The notes beneath the pieces are model-generated. The model was given only the letters and a program-made list of their open reading frames with translations. It was not told where the DNA came from and made no database searches. Below, in pieces: positions 35,459 to 46,462 of a DNA stretch of 64,000 nucleotides. The stretch is from contig BCIK01000022.1 in assembly GCA_039545295.1 (NCBI GenBank), positions 372,001 to 436,000 of the forward strand, given 5' to 3'. A program made the position numbers and the translations under genes. This DNA comes from Udeniomyces pyricola. Taxonomy: Eukaryota; Basidiomycota; Tremellomycetes; Cystofilobasidiales; Mrakiaceae. The stretch's first letter is position 1. The number at the start of each line of letters is the position of its first letter.

Positions 35459-36240
35459 CTACTCCCGCTCCGAGGCGATCATCGCCTGGATGTAAGCTGG
35501 TGTCTTTCCTGCCCCACTCCCTCGTCTCGGAGCAGATACGTCCGTGTCAGGGAACGCGAGGAACGGTTGGAGTCGTTTCCGAAGGGGTGAAGGCACGACG
35601 TCGTCCATGATCACCGACTTGATCGCCTGGGATCGTCGTCCGACGAGGGATTCGAGGAGGTTGAAAAGGCTTGAAGGAGTAAAGGGGAAGAAGGTGGAAG
35701 AGGGCGGTGGAGCGTTGGTGGTGATGATGGAGGAGGGAAGGAGGTGAGGAGAGAGGATAGTGTTGGAAAGGTGTTGGGAAGCAGTACGGGAGAGCGGGTG
35801 GGTTGAAGAGATCAAAGGGTAGGGAATCGCGTTGGCTTGAGCCTAGAGGATGTCAGATTGTGTTCAAGCAGAGAACATGAATCAGTCTCCTCTATCTATC
35901 TCACGAAGAGACAACAATAACAACAACAACAACAAAAACCTATCTCAGGAAATGGAGGGACGAATGATCTAGTTACCTCTTCCATTCTCTTCTCCTCTGC
36001 TTCCCTCTTCACATCGTCATCCAGGACGATACCGTCAAACCCTCCTCGGGTACCCTGAAACTCCTGCTCGAGTTCGAGCCGACGACGCATATTCGATCGC
36101 CAAGCGGCGACAGTCTTGGATCGAACCAGATCGAGGCCATGGATTGGTTTCGAGACGGGCGCGGCCGATGTCGGGATTGAGGCGAAGAGGAAGAAGGTGA
36201 AAACCAAGGTACAGACGGTAAAGAGTCGAGTGGAGTACAT
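35459..36240 (-). CDS. Small secreted or membrane-anchored protein of unknown function
   Basis: I do not recognise the family. Two exons on the minus strand, 36240-35977 and 35842-35459, join in phase to give 215 aa. The first 27 residues form a signal peptide or signal anchor (MYSTRLFTVC, then a hydrophobic TLVFTFFLFASI and SAA). The next part is charged and helical: LVRSKTVAAWRSNMRRRLEL, GGFDGIVLDDDVKREAEEKR. The second exon has AQANAIPYPLISSTHPLSR and a Ser/Pro-rich linker, then a basic segment (VGRRSQAIKSVIMDDVVPSP) and a C-terminus AYIQAMIASERE. The coding pattern is persuasive (clean splice sites, signal peptide, non-repetitive sequence), but the function is unknown. The gene is flanked by long spacers. 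Confidence 0.65.
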
Positions 36241-36307
36241 GACGACGATAGGTAAGTCGGAAGTGAAAGGGGGTTTTTGAAGATGAGGTGCGTGTAGGCG
36301 TAGGGGT

Positions 36308-36745
36308 TTAGGTGTGTGGAGACTGAAGCTCGGGATAGTCAGGTAGCAAGAAGGTTTGGAGGTAAAGCGATGGACGATCGACTAGCGATAGCAGAGCAAC
36401 GGGGGGAGGAGTATCAAACTCGGAAGGTTGGGAGTGGTAAGGGGGTGGTAGGAGGATGTGGTGGGCAGAGTATAAGCGAGCGAATAGGTTTGATCGGCCA
36501 GCGATTTGGAACGGAGTCGACAAAGGAAGAGGGAAGGGGGGAGGGGGGGCGGTCCAAGGGAAAGTGTGAAGGAGGAAGTCGTTAAAAGGCGAAAGTGGTT
36601 GGAAGGAGAGGAGGCGGGGCGAGGTGGGGTTCTTGAGAAAAAGGGCGAGAGTCGAAAGTGCTTCAACATTTCCTGCCTGATTGTCACCGCCGGCCAACGC
36701 GTCATCATCCGAAATTAGGTTTGGCGGGACGTCGCCGCGAATCAC
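36308..36745 (-). other. Unassigned 145-codon open frame upstream of the small secreted protein gene
   Basis: An intact frame on the minus strand (starts MIRGDVPPNLISDDDALAGG, ends ELQSPHT). Composition is reasonably protein-like (hydrophobic and Pro-rich) but no domain is recognised and there is no intron in a genome where almost every gene has several. It may be an upstream open frame in the leader of the 35459-36240 gene, a small gene, or chance. Confidence 0.25.
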
Positions 36746-37506
36746 GATTCGATATTCGACGTTGAAGGATACCAGTCGCTTCGGTTTGTCCCGATAGCCT
36801 CATTCGTACCTGCACCGTGTACAGGTTAGATGAAGATTTCGTTCATATATCGAAACAAATGATCAAAATCCTTAGATATACAGGTGGAGAAGTGAGGGTG
36901 ACACAAAGTGCAGGCGAACATGCACAGGGATGGGAAGAATCTATGTGCACGCAAACTAAAAGAAGTGAGGAAAAGAAAAGAAGAAGAAAGAAAAGAGGAA
37001 GAGAAGAGAAGGGACTGGGTCGTCCCAGCAGGGGGGAAAAGTAGAGCGCATTTTGAACCTCGAAGCCAACAATGACAAGGAGAAAAGAGGATAGGATGAA
37101 GAACTCAGAAGGGGTCAGGAAAGAGAGAGAAGGAGAGGTCGTGCCACCTGTGAAAGATGGTTGTAGGAGGGTCGTACGGGTCGTGTCGGAGTAAAAGAGG
37201 ATACAGGTCGTCCTGTATATGCGTTGCAATCAAAACAAAAAGAAGAGAGAGAAAAAAAAAAACGGCACCAAGCGAGGGGAAGAAAGTAACAAGCGGACTG
37301 AGGGCAAGAAGGAGTCAGAACTGAAAACGAGATGAAGAGAAGAAAAGGAAGAAAGACAGAAACGGTGCTGATGGAAAGAGAGGCAAGAGAGGCTAAACGC
37401 GAAAATCAATGATTGGCATATGTCAGTTTCCCAAGATGTAGAGATAAGGCATCTGACACTTTCGTCGGTCAACACAAACACACTTACCATTGAAGGGTAA
37501 TGATCA
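36746..37506. other. Spacer downstream of the PQ-loop gene
   Basis: Contains the 3' end of the minus-strand PQ-loop gene and probably upstream sequence of the next minus-strand gene. It is purine-rich on the + strand (36950-37300). No gene is supported. Confidence 0.45.
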
Positions 37507-39222
37507 TCAGTGCTTGCCCTCAGCCAGCTCCTTCTCCTGCTTCTGCTCAACTTCATTCTTGCCGACGACGCCATGAATCGTGGCAAGATCGGGTTCACCC
37601 TCCCTCGTGACACCCGAGATAGCGCCTACATCATGATGATGGAGTCGAGGAAGAGCCTGTCCTTCGTGGCTGGTCGGAATGTTGGAAGGAGCCCGGCCTT
37701 CTTCGGCAGCAGAGACGGTCGATTCTTGAACAGGGGTCTCTGCTTCGAGAGCCTTTTCCGCCTTGCGACGTCGATTCGCTCGAGGGTTCAGAATGGCGGC
37801 GAGGATGAGAATGATCCCATCGAGGATGACAATACCAATGTAGTTCACCTGGTTAAGCGATGAGACGAAAGAGATCGGAGGAAGCGTAAGGGACAACGTC
37901 GGATAGACCAGCATCATCGCCAAAGAGAAGCCATTCGAAGGGAAAATCGGATATAACAGGACATACACCTGCAACAATATCAAATTCCTCCTTGAAGATC
38001 AACGAGAGGGTGCAAAAGACCCCTCCAAGCATGTCGAGCTGTAAATTGGCCAGCACAGATGGGAGTCAGACTGAAGTTGGTAAAAACAGGCAAAAAATAT
38101 ATAGCCCAACACAAGAAGGGTTCTCACCGTCATGAAGACGAGCGAAAGGCCAATGACCTCTTTGAATTTGAATATTTCGTAGTACTGTGGGCTGTGAGTT
38201 GAAAAATAAATAAATAAATAAAATCAGGACAGATACGTTAGCATGTCAGGCTCCATTCACGGCAGACATAAAAGAGGAACAAATGAATCGCTTACAGGAG
38301 TGCTCCCATAAGCATGGCGGCCGAAATGATGCCAAACGCGAGTGTAGCGCCGTTGGACCCATTATCCTCGGCTCGCTAAAGGAGGAAAAAGACGGCAAAC
38401 GGGACACTATGGATCAGTGCCTTCAACTATGGTTCGGGATCGAAATCCACCGCAGCTACGTACTCGACCTCCATAAACCAGCCCGACTTCAATGCCGGCA
38501 AAGAGGACGAGATATATGGTGCCTAGACCGAAGGCCTTGACTTTGGACAGATGCGGTGGGCCATAGTAAAGACACTGTAGGGGGACAGACATCGCGTAAG
38601 CATTTATCGTGAGGTGACAACCAAAGAGAGCAGATGCAGAAGGCTCGGCCGATCCGGCTGACGGCGCCGGAAGGAGTAGCCAATGACGCACTTGGATCCA
38701 ACAGACCGCGGCCAGAAAGCCAAACAGCTGAGGCTGGAGGATGATAGGGATGTTGATGTCTTGGATAATAGCGTACGCTCCGAGGAAGATGGACGCAGAT
38801 GACCAGATGAACCTGCATACCAAACCAGGCCGAGCAAGTGGAATAATATTAGAGGACGACAGGAATGAATCTTCCGCCCAAAGCAGTCTGGACTTACATG
38901 AGCCAGGGCGAGAGCCCCACGACATCCTTACGGCGAAAGTTGACGACAATCTGAGGGATGATTTGGATACACCTTTTCAAAAGGAGAAAGAGAGAGGAAA
39001 GGCAGAAACAACCGAAAGTCAGCGCAATGATCAAAAGCATCATCAAGGTCTGGCGGAGTTGGCTTGGTTTGCTTACCATAGCACCGTGCCTGAGAACCGC
39101 CGATGGAGCGATTAGGAAACAAAGGAATCAGCTACTCGTTCTGATCGGTTGGACGACGCGCGCTTCAGGCAGCACTCACCGATAGTGCCGAGGACGTTCT
39201 CGGCTACATGGTTGACGAACAT
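37507..39222 (-). CDS. PQ-loop repeat membrane protein
   Basis: A seven-helix membrane protein of the PQ-loop family, whose members move amino acids (often cationic) across vacuolar or lysosomal membranes. Exons, 5' to 3' on the minus strand: 39222-39180, 39086-39074 (13 nt), 38972-38898, 38812-38692, 38574-38464, 38375-38296, 38191-38128, 38038-37967, 37848-37507; 921 nt, 306 aa, all in phase. The two diagnostic motifs are both complete: IIPQIVVNFRRKDVVGLSPW (PQ1) and PQYYEIFKFKEVIGLSLVFM (PQ2). Hydrophobic segments include LGAYAIIQDINIPIILQPQ, LFGFLAAVCWIQ, YLVLFAGIEVGLVY, AFGIISAAMLMGALL and NYIGIVILDGIILILAAIL. The last 80 residues are a hydrophilic Glu/His-rich tail. It starts MFVNHVAENVLGTI. 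Substrate and exact ortholog group are not determined. Confidence 0.88.
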
Positions 39223-40028
39223 GCTGGTGACGGGGACAGGATGCTGGGTGAGAGACGGGAGGAGGCAAGGGACAGGATGGTGGAAGTGAGGGAACGGCCA
39301 GCACAGGAAGGCGGGAATTCGCAGGCGATTTTCGATTCAGCTTGGCCAGGGTAGGCGATGCGCGCTACGCGCGCGCGCCTCTGGCGTTCATCCAGGATTG
39401 TCAAAGATCTCTTCGACGCCGTCTTACCAATTAGGCGCAGCGGGTAACGCGGCAACTCAGCCATCATCATAGATCTGTCCACTCGTAGATATCGGCTTGT
39501 GGTTCGATATGATGGATGACCTTGAACCTAATGTAGGACTAGTGCATAAATCTGTTTGCACTGCTGTCGCGATTCTGCCATCTGAGTCGTTGGTGCAAGA
39601 TCCGCAACGGGCCATGTTTCTTTTTTTTTTTCTAGCGAGCCGGCCGGTGATCAGGACGGTCGTTATGATGTTCTGCGCCTGACAGACATTTGGGTGCATG
39701 TGGGCTGTCCCTACCGTCGACGATATTGTCGTACACAGAACCGAGTGAAGTTTAGCACGTCGGTGTGTAAGTTCTCAAGCGGGAGAGGTCGTCGTCAACC
39801 AGGCTATACATTGGGTGCCGTGCGGGTGTATGGAGGCCTGGTACGCTTCTCTTATACAGGGAGCTGAGCATCCGAAGCCTTGCTGAAAGTGCTTAGGGCG
39901 TAGAACCAGGTGTAGGAGCTACATTTCGAACCATAGATATACACATTCTCTGCCGAAATCAGTGCGATCGACGCTCGATTACTTCCTCCACGGAGCGTCT
40001 TCTGCATCTAATTTCCCTCCAGATGATT
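39223..40028. promoter_or_regulatory. PQ-loop gene promoter region
   Basis: 806 bp between two minus-strand genes: upstream of the PQ-loop start and downstream of the oxidoreductase stop. It includes a CGCGCGCG run near 39367-39376 and a T11 run near 39620. No gene is seen. Confidence 0.4.
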
Positions 40029-42159
40029 CTAAACGTCGATCGTCTTTCCTTCAACCGAACTCTGGTGGGCGATCTCGAGCAATCGAATGAGGTCAAAGGA
40101 TTGCTCAGCCGTGACGGGGGGTTCACCCTGGCCCTGGATGGCCCGACCGAGAGCCGTGTAGAAGGCCGGATACGAACCGGGAACCGATTCGTAGCTGTAG
40201 AACAACCGGAACAAGGACAAGATCAGAGATGTGATGAAACGTGGTCAGATATTACCCCGAGCGGTCAACATATGCTGGTGCAGTCTGTGGACGAGGCAAG
40301 CATCTCATGCACTTACCGAACACTGTCGCCCACGGCAGAGTTGGAGGGCTCATCAGTCGTGAGAAGGGTACCCCAGGCCTCCTTGGGCTCGACACCATAG
40401 TCACTGGCAGCAGGAGCTTGGACAGATGCCTTGAGCTGGGCCTCCTGAACATCAACCTCGAATTTGGTAAACGAGCCTGTTCGATCGCGAAAAGAAAAAA
40501 GTCTACTTCAGAAGCTTATCCCATCAGCAAGCTATGTGGTTTATGATCAATCGTACCCTTGGTGCCGAGAACAGTGTACCGCCTGGTTGGGGCCAAAGAG
40601 AGAACCGAGGCGCGAAGAATGGCCCTCAGCGGAAGCTTGCGGTCTTCGCCAGCGGGGTAGTGCAGGAAGATGGTAAAGGAATCGTCGACTTTCGGGCTTT
40701 CATGTGAGAACAGACATGGAGAGTATGTCAGCTTTCGACGATGGCAAGACCGAGAAGATGAATTTCGGGCTTGATAACACACATACTTGCCACTCGAACG
40801 AGAGTTTTCCGCGATGGCGGTGACTTTGGCGGGTTTGCCGAACAGGACGAGGGCCTGGTCGACCTGTGGCATCAGTCCAAGAGAAGATCAATGTTGGACA
40901 AAGAAGTAAGCAACCCGATCAGACGATTGGCAAAAAAAAAAAAGAACGAGAAAAAGGATGAGAGATGAGAGCGCACGAGATGCGATCCAAGGTCGTAGAT
41001 GACTCCCGAACCGGGCGACGGCTCTTCCTCTGACGCAACAGAATACGTGTGGAATTTTGTCAGTAGATTGATGCGGTCAACGTTGAATGACCAGCTAAGA
41101 GATGTGATGGAAAGCTGGAACACTACGTACTCCATCCCCCCTTGGGAACAGGTCGGTAGCGGTCCATCTTGGACTCAAACTCGACCAAATCACCCATCTA
41201 CCGCCATCAAAAGACACAATAATGATAGGTACAGTATCAGCTCAAAATCGCGAAGAAAATGCGATCTGTCCCCGACTCTGGGGCAAAGAGATACGATGCC
41301 ATCGGCAAGTGCAGACGCTGCCAGGTCAGCTTCCTTTTGTGAAAGTTCAGTTGAAGGACTGACCTTGCCCTCGTCAATGATCTTTCGCAACGTGAGGAAA
41401 TCACTATCGTATCGTCTGTTTTGGTAGGTTGTTAGGAGGACTTTCTTCTCCTTGGCCAGCTCAATGAGCTCTCGGACCTCATCCGAGGTAGGGCAGGTAG
41501 GCTTCTCAACAAGGACATGCTTGCCGGCGGAGAGGGCGGCTTTAGCCAAGCTGTAATGAGTATCGTTGATGGTCGTGATGATGACCTGAGTGAGCAGATG
41601 AGTGGACGAGCATCGATGGAATTCAGTGGTAGTAGTTAGTCAGACACAGGTTAGATTTCATAACGTCATCTTGCTGCGTCGCCAAACGGATGCGCTGCGG
41701 TACGAACGAGGTCGACCTCGGCGTTCGACGTGACTTCTTCGATGGTGTTGACGATCGTGACGCTCTTCTTGAGGTTCTCGGGGAGGAAATCTCGCGCCTT
41801 GGACTTTGTGGCGGTGGCTGATCGCTCCAGGACGGTGATGAGCTTGAAAAGGTCCGGCTGATGGAGAACCTGAGGAAGGTGGAAGGTCGAGTAGGACTGG
41901 GGAAGAGAAAGAATCGAGATGCCAAGGACCAGACCATGAGACGAGTTGTACCGGGAGGTCAAGAGGTACCGATGAGCCAGAAGGCGAAAAGTGAAGCAAG
42001 GAGATGTGAATCATGATAAAGCAACCGAGTTTGTAAGCAGTCTGGACAAGCAACGAAGCAATGAAAGACACCCGGGACGCCAACTGAAAAGAGCCAAGTG
42101 ACACTTACGGATCCAGCACCGATGATGGCAACTCGGACGGGTTCGATAGAAGCAGGCAT
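40029..42159 (-). CDS. Gfo/Idh/MocA-family NAD(P)-dependent oxidoreductase
   Basis: A cytosolic oxidoreductase of the Gfo/Idh/MocA family, which act mostly on sugars, inositols or dihydrodiols; the substrate here is unknown. Exons, 5' to 3' on the minus strand: 42159-42109, 41896-41708, 41585-41364, 41197-41131, 41029-40977, 40863-40787, 40696-40557, 40476-40317, 40194-40029; 1125 nt, 374 aa, all in phase. The Rossmann fold opens with VRVAIIGAGS (residues about 8-17), followed by VTSNAEVDLVIITTINDTHY and the family's EKP signature in AGKHVLVEKPTCPTSDEVRE, then TTYQNRRYDSDFLTLRKIID. The C-terminal substrate domain has PSPGSGVIYDLGSHLVDQAL, where the terminal DLGSH-type motif supplies the usual catalytic His. 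Length matches the family (350-400). Intron 2 starts with the unusual donor GTTCGT (41707). Confidence 0.92.
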
Positions 42160-42697
42160 GTTAAAGCGTGAGAGAGGATCGAGAGGGCTGTTGAGACAAG
42201 AAAGAATAAGAGTGGACGTGGTGGTGGGTACGGGTTGAGATGTGAGAGGTTCGTCGTAATAGGGTTGCCGGAAAGGCCGGCAAGCGAAAAAGCATGGGGA
42301 AAAGGGAGCCCCTCGTTGTACGCGTGGTCTGTTACTAACTATTACACATTGGAACTCGATTATTGTTCGATGATCATCAATTGTGTTTATATTTCTATGT
42401 TCCATGCATGGTCTTGCATCGCCAATACACGATATTCTCTCACGTGCATGGTATGCCAGGATAGGCCTCACATGGTCTTTCCAGGCAGTTCCGGCAGCAG
42501 GAGCCTCACGCCTCAGTGCATCAGCCTCGGCAGTCGCAGTTCCAGGTCAATTGAGGCTCTCGCCGAACGTCCACTCCGCAAACACCATCAATCCGTCACG
42601 AGTACTCACCCTCACATTCCTCATCTAACTACACGCTGCATATCTCCACCGCAGTTTTCTCTCCCGTTTTCGAACCCCGCTCTGTGGATTATCCGTC
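42160..42697. promoter_or_regulatory. Divergent promoter: oxidoreductase and ALKBH7-like gene
   Basis: 538 bp between start codons on opposite strands. It probably carries both promoters. No defined factor site is claimed and the open frames across it are chance. Confidence 0.45.
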
Positions 42698-44124
42698 ATG
42701 TCTGGAGTTATTGGCCTCTCTCGCCATGTGATTCAACTGCCCCATGCCGTCAAGGCCCAGCAGCTTCGAATGGCCCCCCTGCCCCCCTGCCTCGACCTCA
42801 ATACACCCTCCCCCCTGATTCGATTGCCCTCGACACTCTCTCAATCCATACCCGACGGTTTCTCATTCTACCCGAGATTCTTTAACGCTCACGACCAGCG
42901 CGTTCTCCTCGAATCCGCCCTGATCGCCCTCGACAAGCAAGGCCGGATCGCTCGCATTAAGGGCAAGCGAGTTCGCCGGACCAAGGCCGAGATCCTCGCC
43001 GACCGACAGAACAAAGGTCTCCAAGGGTGGTTTATGAAGCCCGAGGCGTACGAGTTTGAAAAGGCCCACTTCGATGGGGTCATCCATCAGTTCAGGGAAG
43101 GCTTGGTTCGCGATGGCGTCTTACCGGACCTACCGGGACGAGAACTCTCGTTTCATCCGTCGCCAAGTGAGCTCTTTCGAAAAGTCGAATCTCTCTTTGG
43201 AGATTCAGACGAGGCAGAGGGTAGGAGTGGGAGGACATGTCACGTCTTGCATCTGGGACCGGAAGGAAGAATCGAGGGACACGTCGATTCCAAGATTGCT
43301 ATGGGGGAGACGATTGTCGGAGTAAGCTTGGGTGCCGAGAGGGTTCTCAGGCTCGAGCGAGAGCAGGAAGGAAAGGAAGGGGAGGCGATTGAGATTTTAC
43401 TGCCAAGTGGGAGTGTTTACATCCAGAGGTGAGTCTCGTGAGAAACGGCTTCGTAAGGGGAAGGAGGTTGAATGTTGACGACCAGGCTCGACCCCTGATT
43501 GACTCCGTACAGGGACGAAGTCCGCCACGAGTGGAAGCACTCAATAGAGCTTCGTTCGGAATTCAATGGTCGAACCATCGAACCTGGCCAACGACTGAGC
43601 ATCATGCTCCGAGATGCGAAGCAAGATCCTTCAAATCCAGGGACGCTATCCACTCCAATTTTTGTGCGTTTCTACAGACAACGCCTCTTCAATCTCTGAT
43701 TGTTTTCCCTTGGGCTGTAATCTTACATCGCTTCTTACTCCACTTGTAGCCTCCGATGGGTCCCGCTCGTATCGAAAACCAATTGGTTCCTTCCGAAGAT
43801 TACGTTGACGGCTATATCCCCCTTCCACACGAGATCGACCCTAACATGCCTCCACCTCATCCTCTCACAAACGTCCCTGGTATCCGCACTCCAACGCCCC
43901 TGTCGGTAATGGACGAGTTGGTCCTCACTGGTGTACCAGCGGAGATATACCATCAGGCGTTGCACAACATGATGCCTTACTCGCTCGAGGAGGATCGAGG
44001 TTCGATGGGGAAGCTGTCCCCGCTAACGGCGTCCAGAGAGGCAAGGCTTAGACCGAAGAGTGAGAAATCGAATCACGATTTGATCAAGACGGGAATGAGG
44101 AATGCAAAGAATGGAAGAAGGTAA
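42698..44124 (+). CDS. ALKBH7-like 2-oxoglutarate/Fe(II) dioxygenase
   Basis: An AlkB-superfamily oxygenase, closest in layout to ALKBH7, which in animals is mitochondrial and linked to programmed necrosis and RNA demethylation. Exons: 42698-43428, 43513-43663, 43750-44124; 1257 nt, 418 aa, in phase. The N-terminus is positively charged with few acids (MSGVIGLSRHVIQLPHAVKA), consistent with mitochondrial import. The jelly-roll core shows the iron-binding HxD in EGRIEGHVDSKIAMGETIVG (His195, Asp197), then VSLGAERVLRLE, LLPSGSVYIQR and the distal His in DEVRHEWKHSIEL (His253), with a following RLSIMLRD for 2-oxoglutarate. The last 125 residues, encoded by exon 3, are a fungal extension (PHEIDPNMPPPHPLTN, then a basic tail). 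The substrate is not predictable. ALKBH7 is inferred over other AlkB homologs. Confidence 0.85.
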
Positions 44125-44821
44125 ACTCGATGTAGGATGGCTGAGAGTTTGACGATGGGTAGTCGGGGTACAAGGGGGAAGGAAGCACATTACGATCTTA
44201 TGAAACGCACGACACGTCTGTCTCTCTTTTTTCCCTTTACATTCGCCTTGCAAGGCATACTCGCTTGATTTCGATCTTTACATTCAGGTCAGGTCATCTT
44301 GTCATCAGCGATAGAGGCGTCATATGTTGTCGTCCCGCCTATCCGCTCGGCCACGCTGTATGCGCAAACTTAGAGTCGACTACTCAGAACTGCAATAGTC
44401 AGCGAAATGAGCAAAGAGAACATGGACGCACGCAGATCAAAAGCAGTTTTTGAGTGACATGCACAGAACGAGCGGTAAGTCGAATAGGTCAGAAAAGAGG
44501 GCATAAAGCAATTGATAAAGGAGAAAGAAGTTCAGAAGACAGCGAATGACAGGAGCGAAAAAGAAAGATAAACGAACGGAGCGGGCAGCAACATGGGCCC
44601 GTACAAACTCGAGTTTGAACAGATTGGAAGGATAGAACCAAAGATGGTGTCGGGAAATAGAAAAGAGGGGACTAAAAGAGAAGGAAACAAGGGGAGAAAA
44701 GACCACAAAGTCTGATATGATCAGGGCCCAAAGAAAGAAAGTGATCGGAAAAGTATACCACCGGAAGCAATGAATTAGACGGTGCAACAGGGCTGCGAGA
44801 GGATCGAATGGCAAACATCTC
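44125..44821. other. Convergent spacer
   Basis: The 3' ends of the ALKBH7-like gene and the Ser/Pro-rich gene meet here. The frames present are low complexity or out of context. I see nothing else. Confidence 0.45.
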
Positions 44822-46462
44822 TTAGGCGTTGGAATCGGTCTTGATCATAGTGGGTCCATCCCCGACGGACAAAGTAGAAGAATCGTCGCCACTCTCAGTC
44901 ACCTTGAGAAGGGTCTCCAGGCGTTCTTCCAACCCCTTGACAAGACCTTCTCTTTGCCCAGATTCAGTGCGAGAACCACCATCATCTACAGAGAGTGCCT
45001 TTGGACTTTGAGGACCGGGCGAATTCACGGTCGAGAGGTTCGTAGAGGGTGGGACGGAAATACCGCTTGTGATGGAAGAGAGGGATAGTGTTGACAATGG
45101 AGGAGATGCAATGAGGTCTTGTGGCGAGATGAAGGAGAGTCGGTGAGATGCCGGATGAGGATTAGAATGTTGGTACGTGTGATGATGATGCGTCGTTTGG
45201 AGAGGGTGAGGAGATGGTGGAAGAGAGGGAGAGAAAGAAGACCCATGGGTAGGAGAGAGCAAGGGGGGCGAATACGACGGGTCTCGAGGTGAAGAAGGCG
45301 AGATAGGCGAGGTAGAGTCACGAGAAAGACCATGGCGAGTGGTGCTCTACATAAAATTGAAAGCGAGTTAAGAGAAAAAGGACGTAAGCCGTCGCGCATA
45401 TAAGAATCGGTCTCGAACAGGGTCCGAACCAACTGACCTCATGTTCCAAAGTCTTGAGTGTGATGATCCCAGAATCACCAAGAGCGCTTCCACTTGCACT
45501 TCCGGTATGAGACCCGCCATCGACCATCATTCTCTCGGCCTGCCCGCCCAAACTGACGCCGCTTTCTCTCCTTTCGCGATCTCGAAGGTCGACCGCATTG
45601 ATACCACCCATCATCAAGCTTCCGCCCGCCAAGCTAACCGAAGGACTTCGGGACGTCCGCGAAGGCGTGGCTTCTCGCGGCGGGGACGAAAGTAGGATCG
45701 ACGACTTGCGAAGTGGGAGTCCTGAGGAGGGAGAAGAGGAACGCGAAGGCGAAACGACGAACACGTCGGAGGGATCATTGGAAGATAGCGCTTCCACAGC
45801 TATAGTTTTCGAAAGATAGGAGTAAGAAGAGCGCGGAGAAGTAAAGATTGATGAGCAATGGCAACAAGTTCGGATCACCCATGATAGGAAAACGGGAGAG
45901 CGGAAGAAGATGACGAGGAGAAGATTGCTTCCGTTTGCAGCGAAGCATGAAAATCATACTCACCATCGTCGAGCACAGTCGGAAATAGATGGTCCGTCGC
46001 TGAGGCCCGTGCAATGGGATGGTGTAGGTGCACGGAATGAGCCTTGGCGGGTGACAGGTGCGTCGTGACAGGACTGCTGTTACCCGGATGGTGTGGTGAA
46101 GGAGGTGAGATAGAACCCGAGCCGGCGAAGACAACCGAACTAGCGATGGCTGGACTGCTCGCGCTGCCCAACAAGCTGCTCACACTCTCAGTTGATTCAA
46201 TGTCGCGCTCAAAGATGGCGGCCGTCGAGTCATCTTCACGCGAGTGATGTTGCTGAAGGAAAGACGTGGGCGAACCTGGAGGGATGAAAGATGTCGATGA
46301 GGGCGAGTGCGAGCCAGCTTGAGGATGAAAGGGCGAAGAGAGATGCTGATGGGGCAAAAAGAGGGCTGGACCCGCTGGAGAAGCCGCACGGGACGTGCCA
46401 GGAGTACCCCGAGTGGAAGACCGACGGCGAGGCGACGTACTAGTGAGGTAGACGATGGACAT
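44822..46462 (-). CDS. Ser/Pro/His-rich protein of unknown function
   Basis: I do not recognise it. Three minus-strand exons, 46462-45964, 45799-45438 and 45346-44822, join in phase to 461 aa. The protein is mostly low complexity and predicted disordered: it opens MSIVYLTSTSPRRRSSTRG, has many SP/TP dipeptides (for example SPSRSSSPSS and SPSVSLAGG), runs of His, and several PPSP motifs. The only ordered-looking part is near the C-terminus, a short amphipathic helix (EGLVKGLEERLETLLKVTES). The many S/T-P sites suggest a substrate of proline-directed kinases, but that is inference. The frame stays open over all three exons with canonical GTGAGT and GTCAGT donors, which supports a real gene. Confidence 0.6.
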
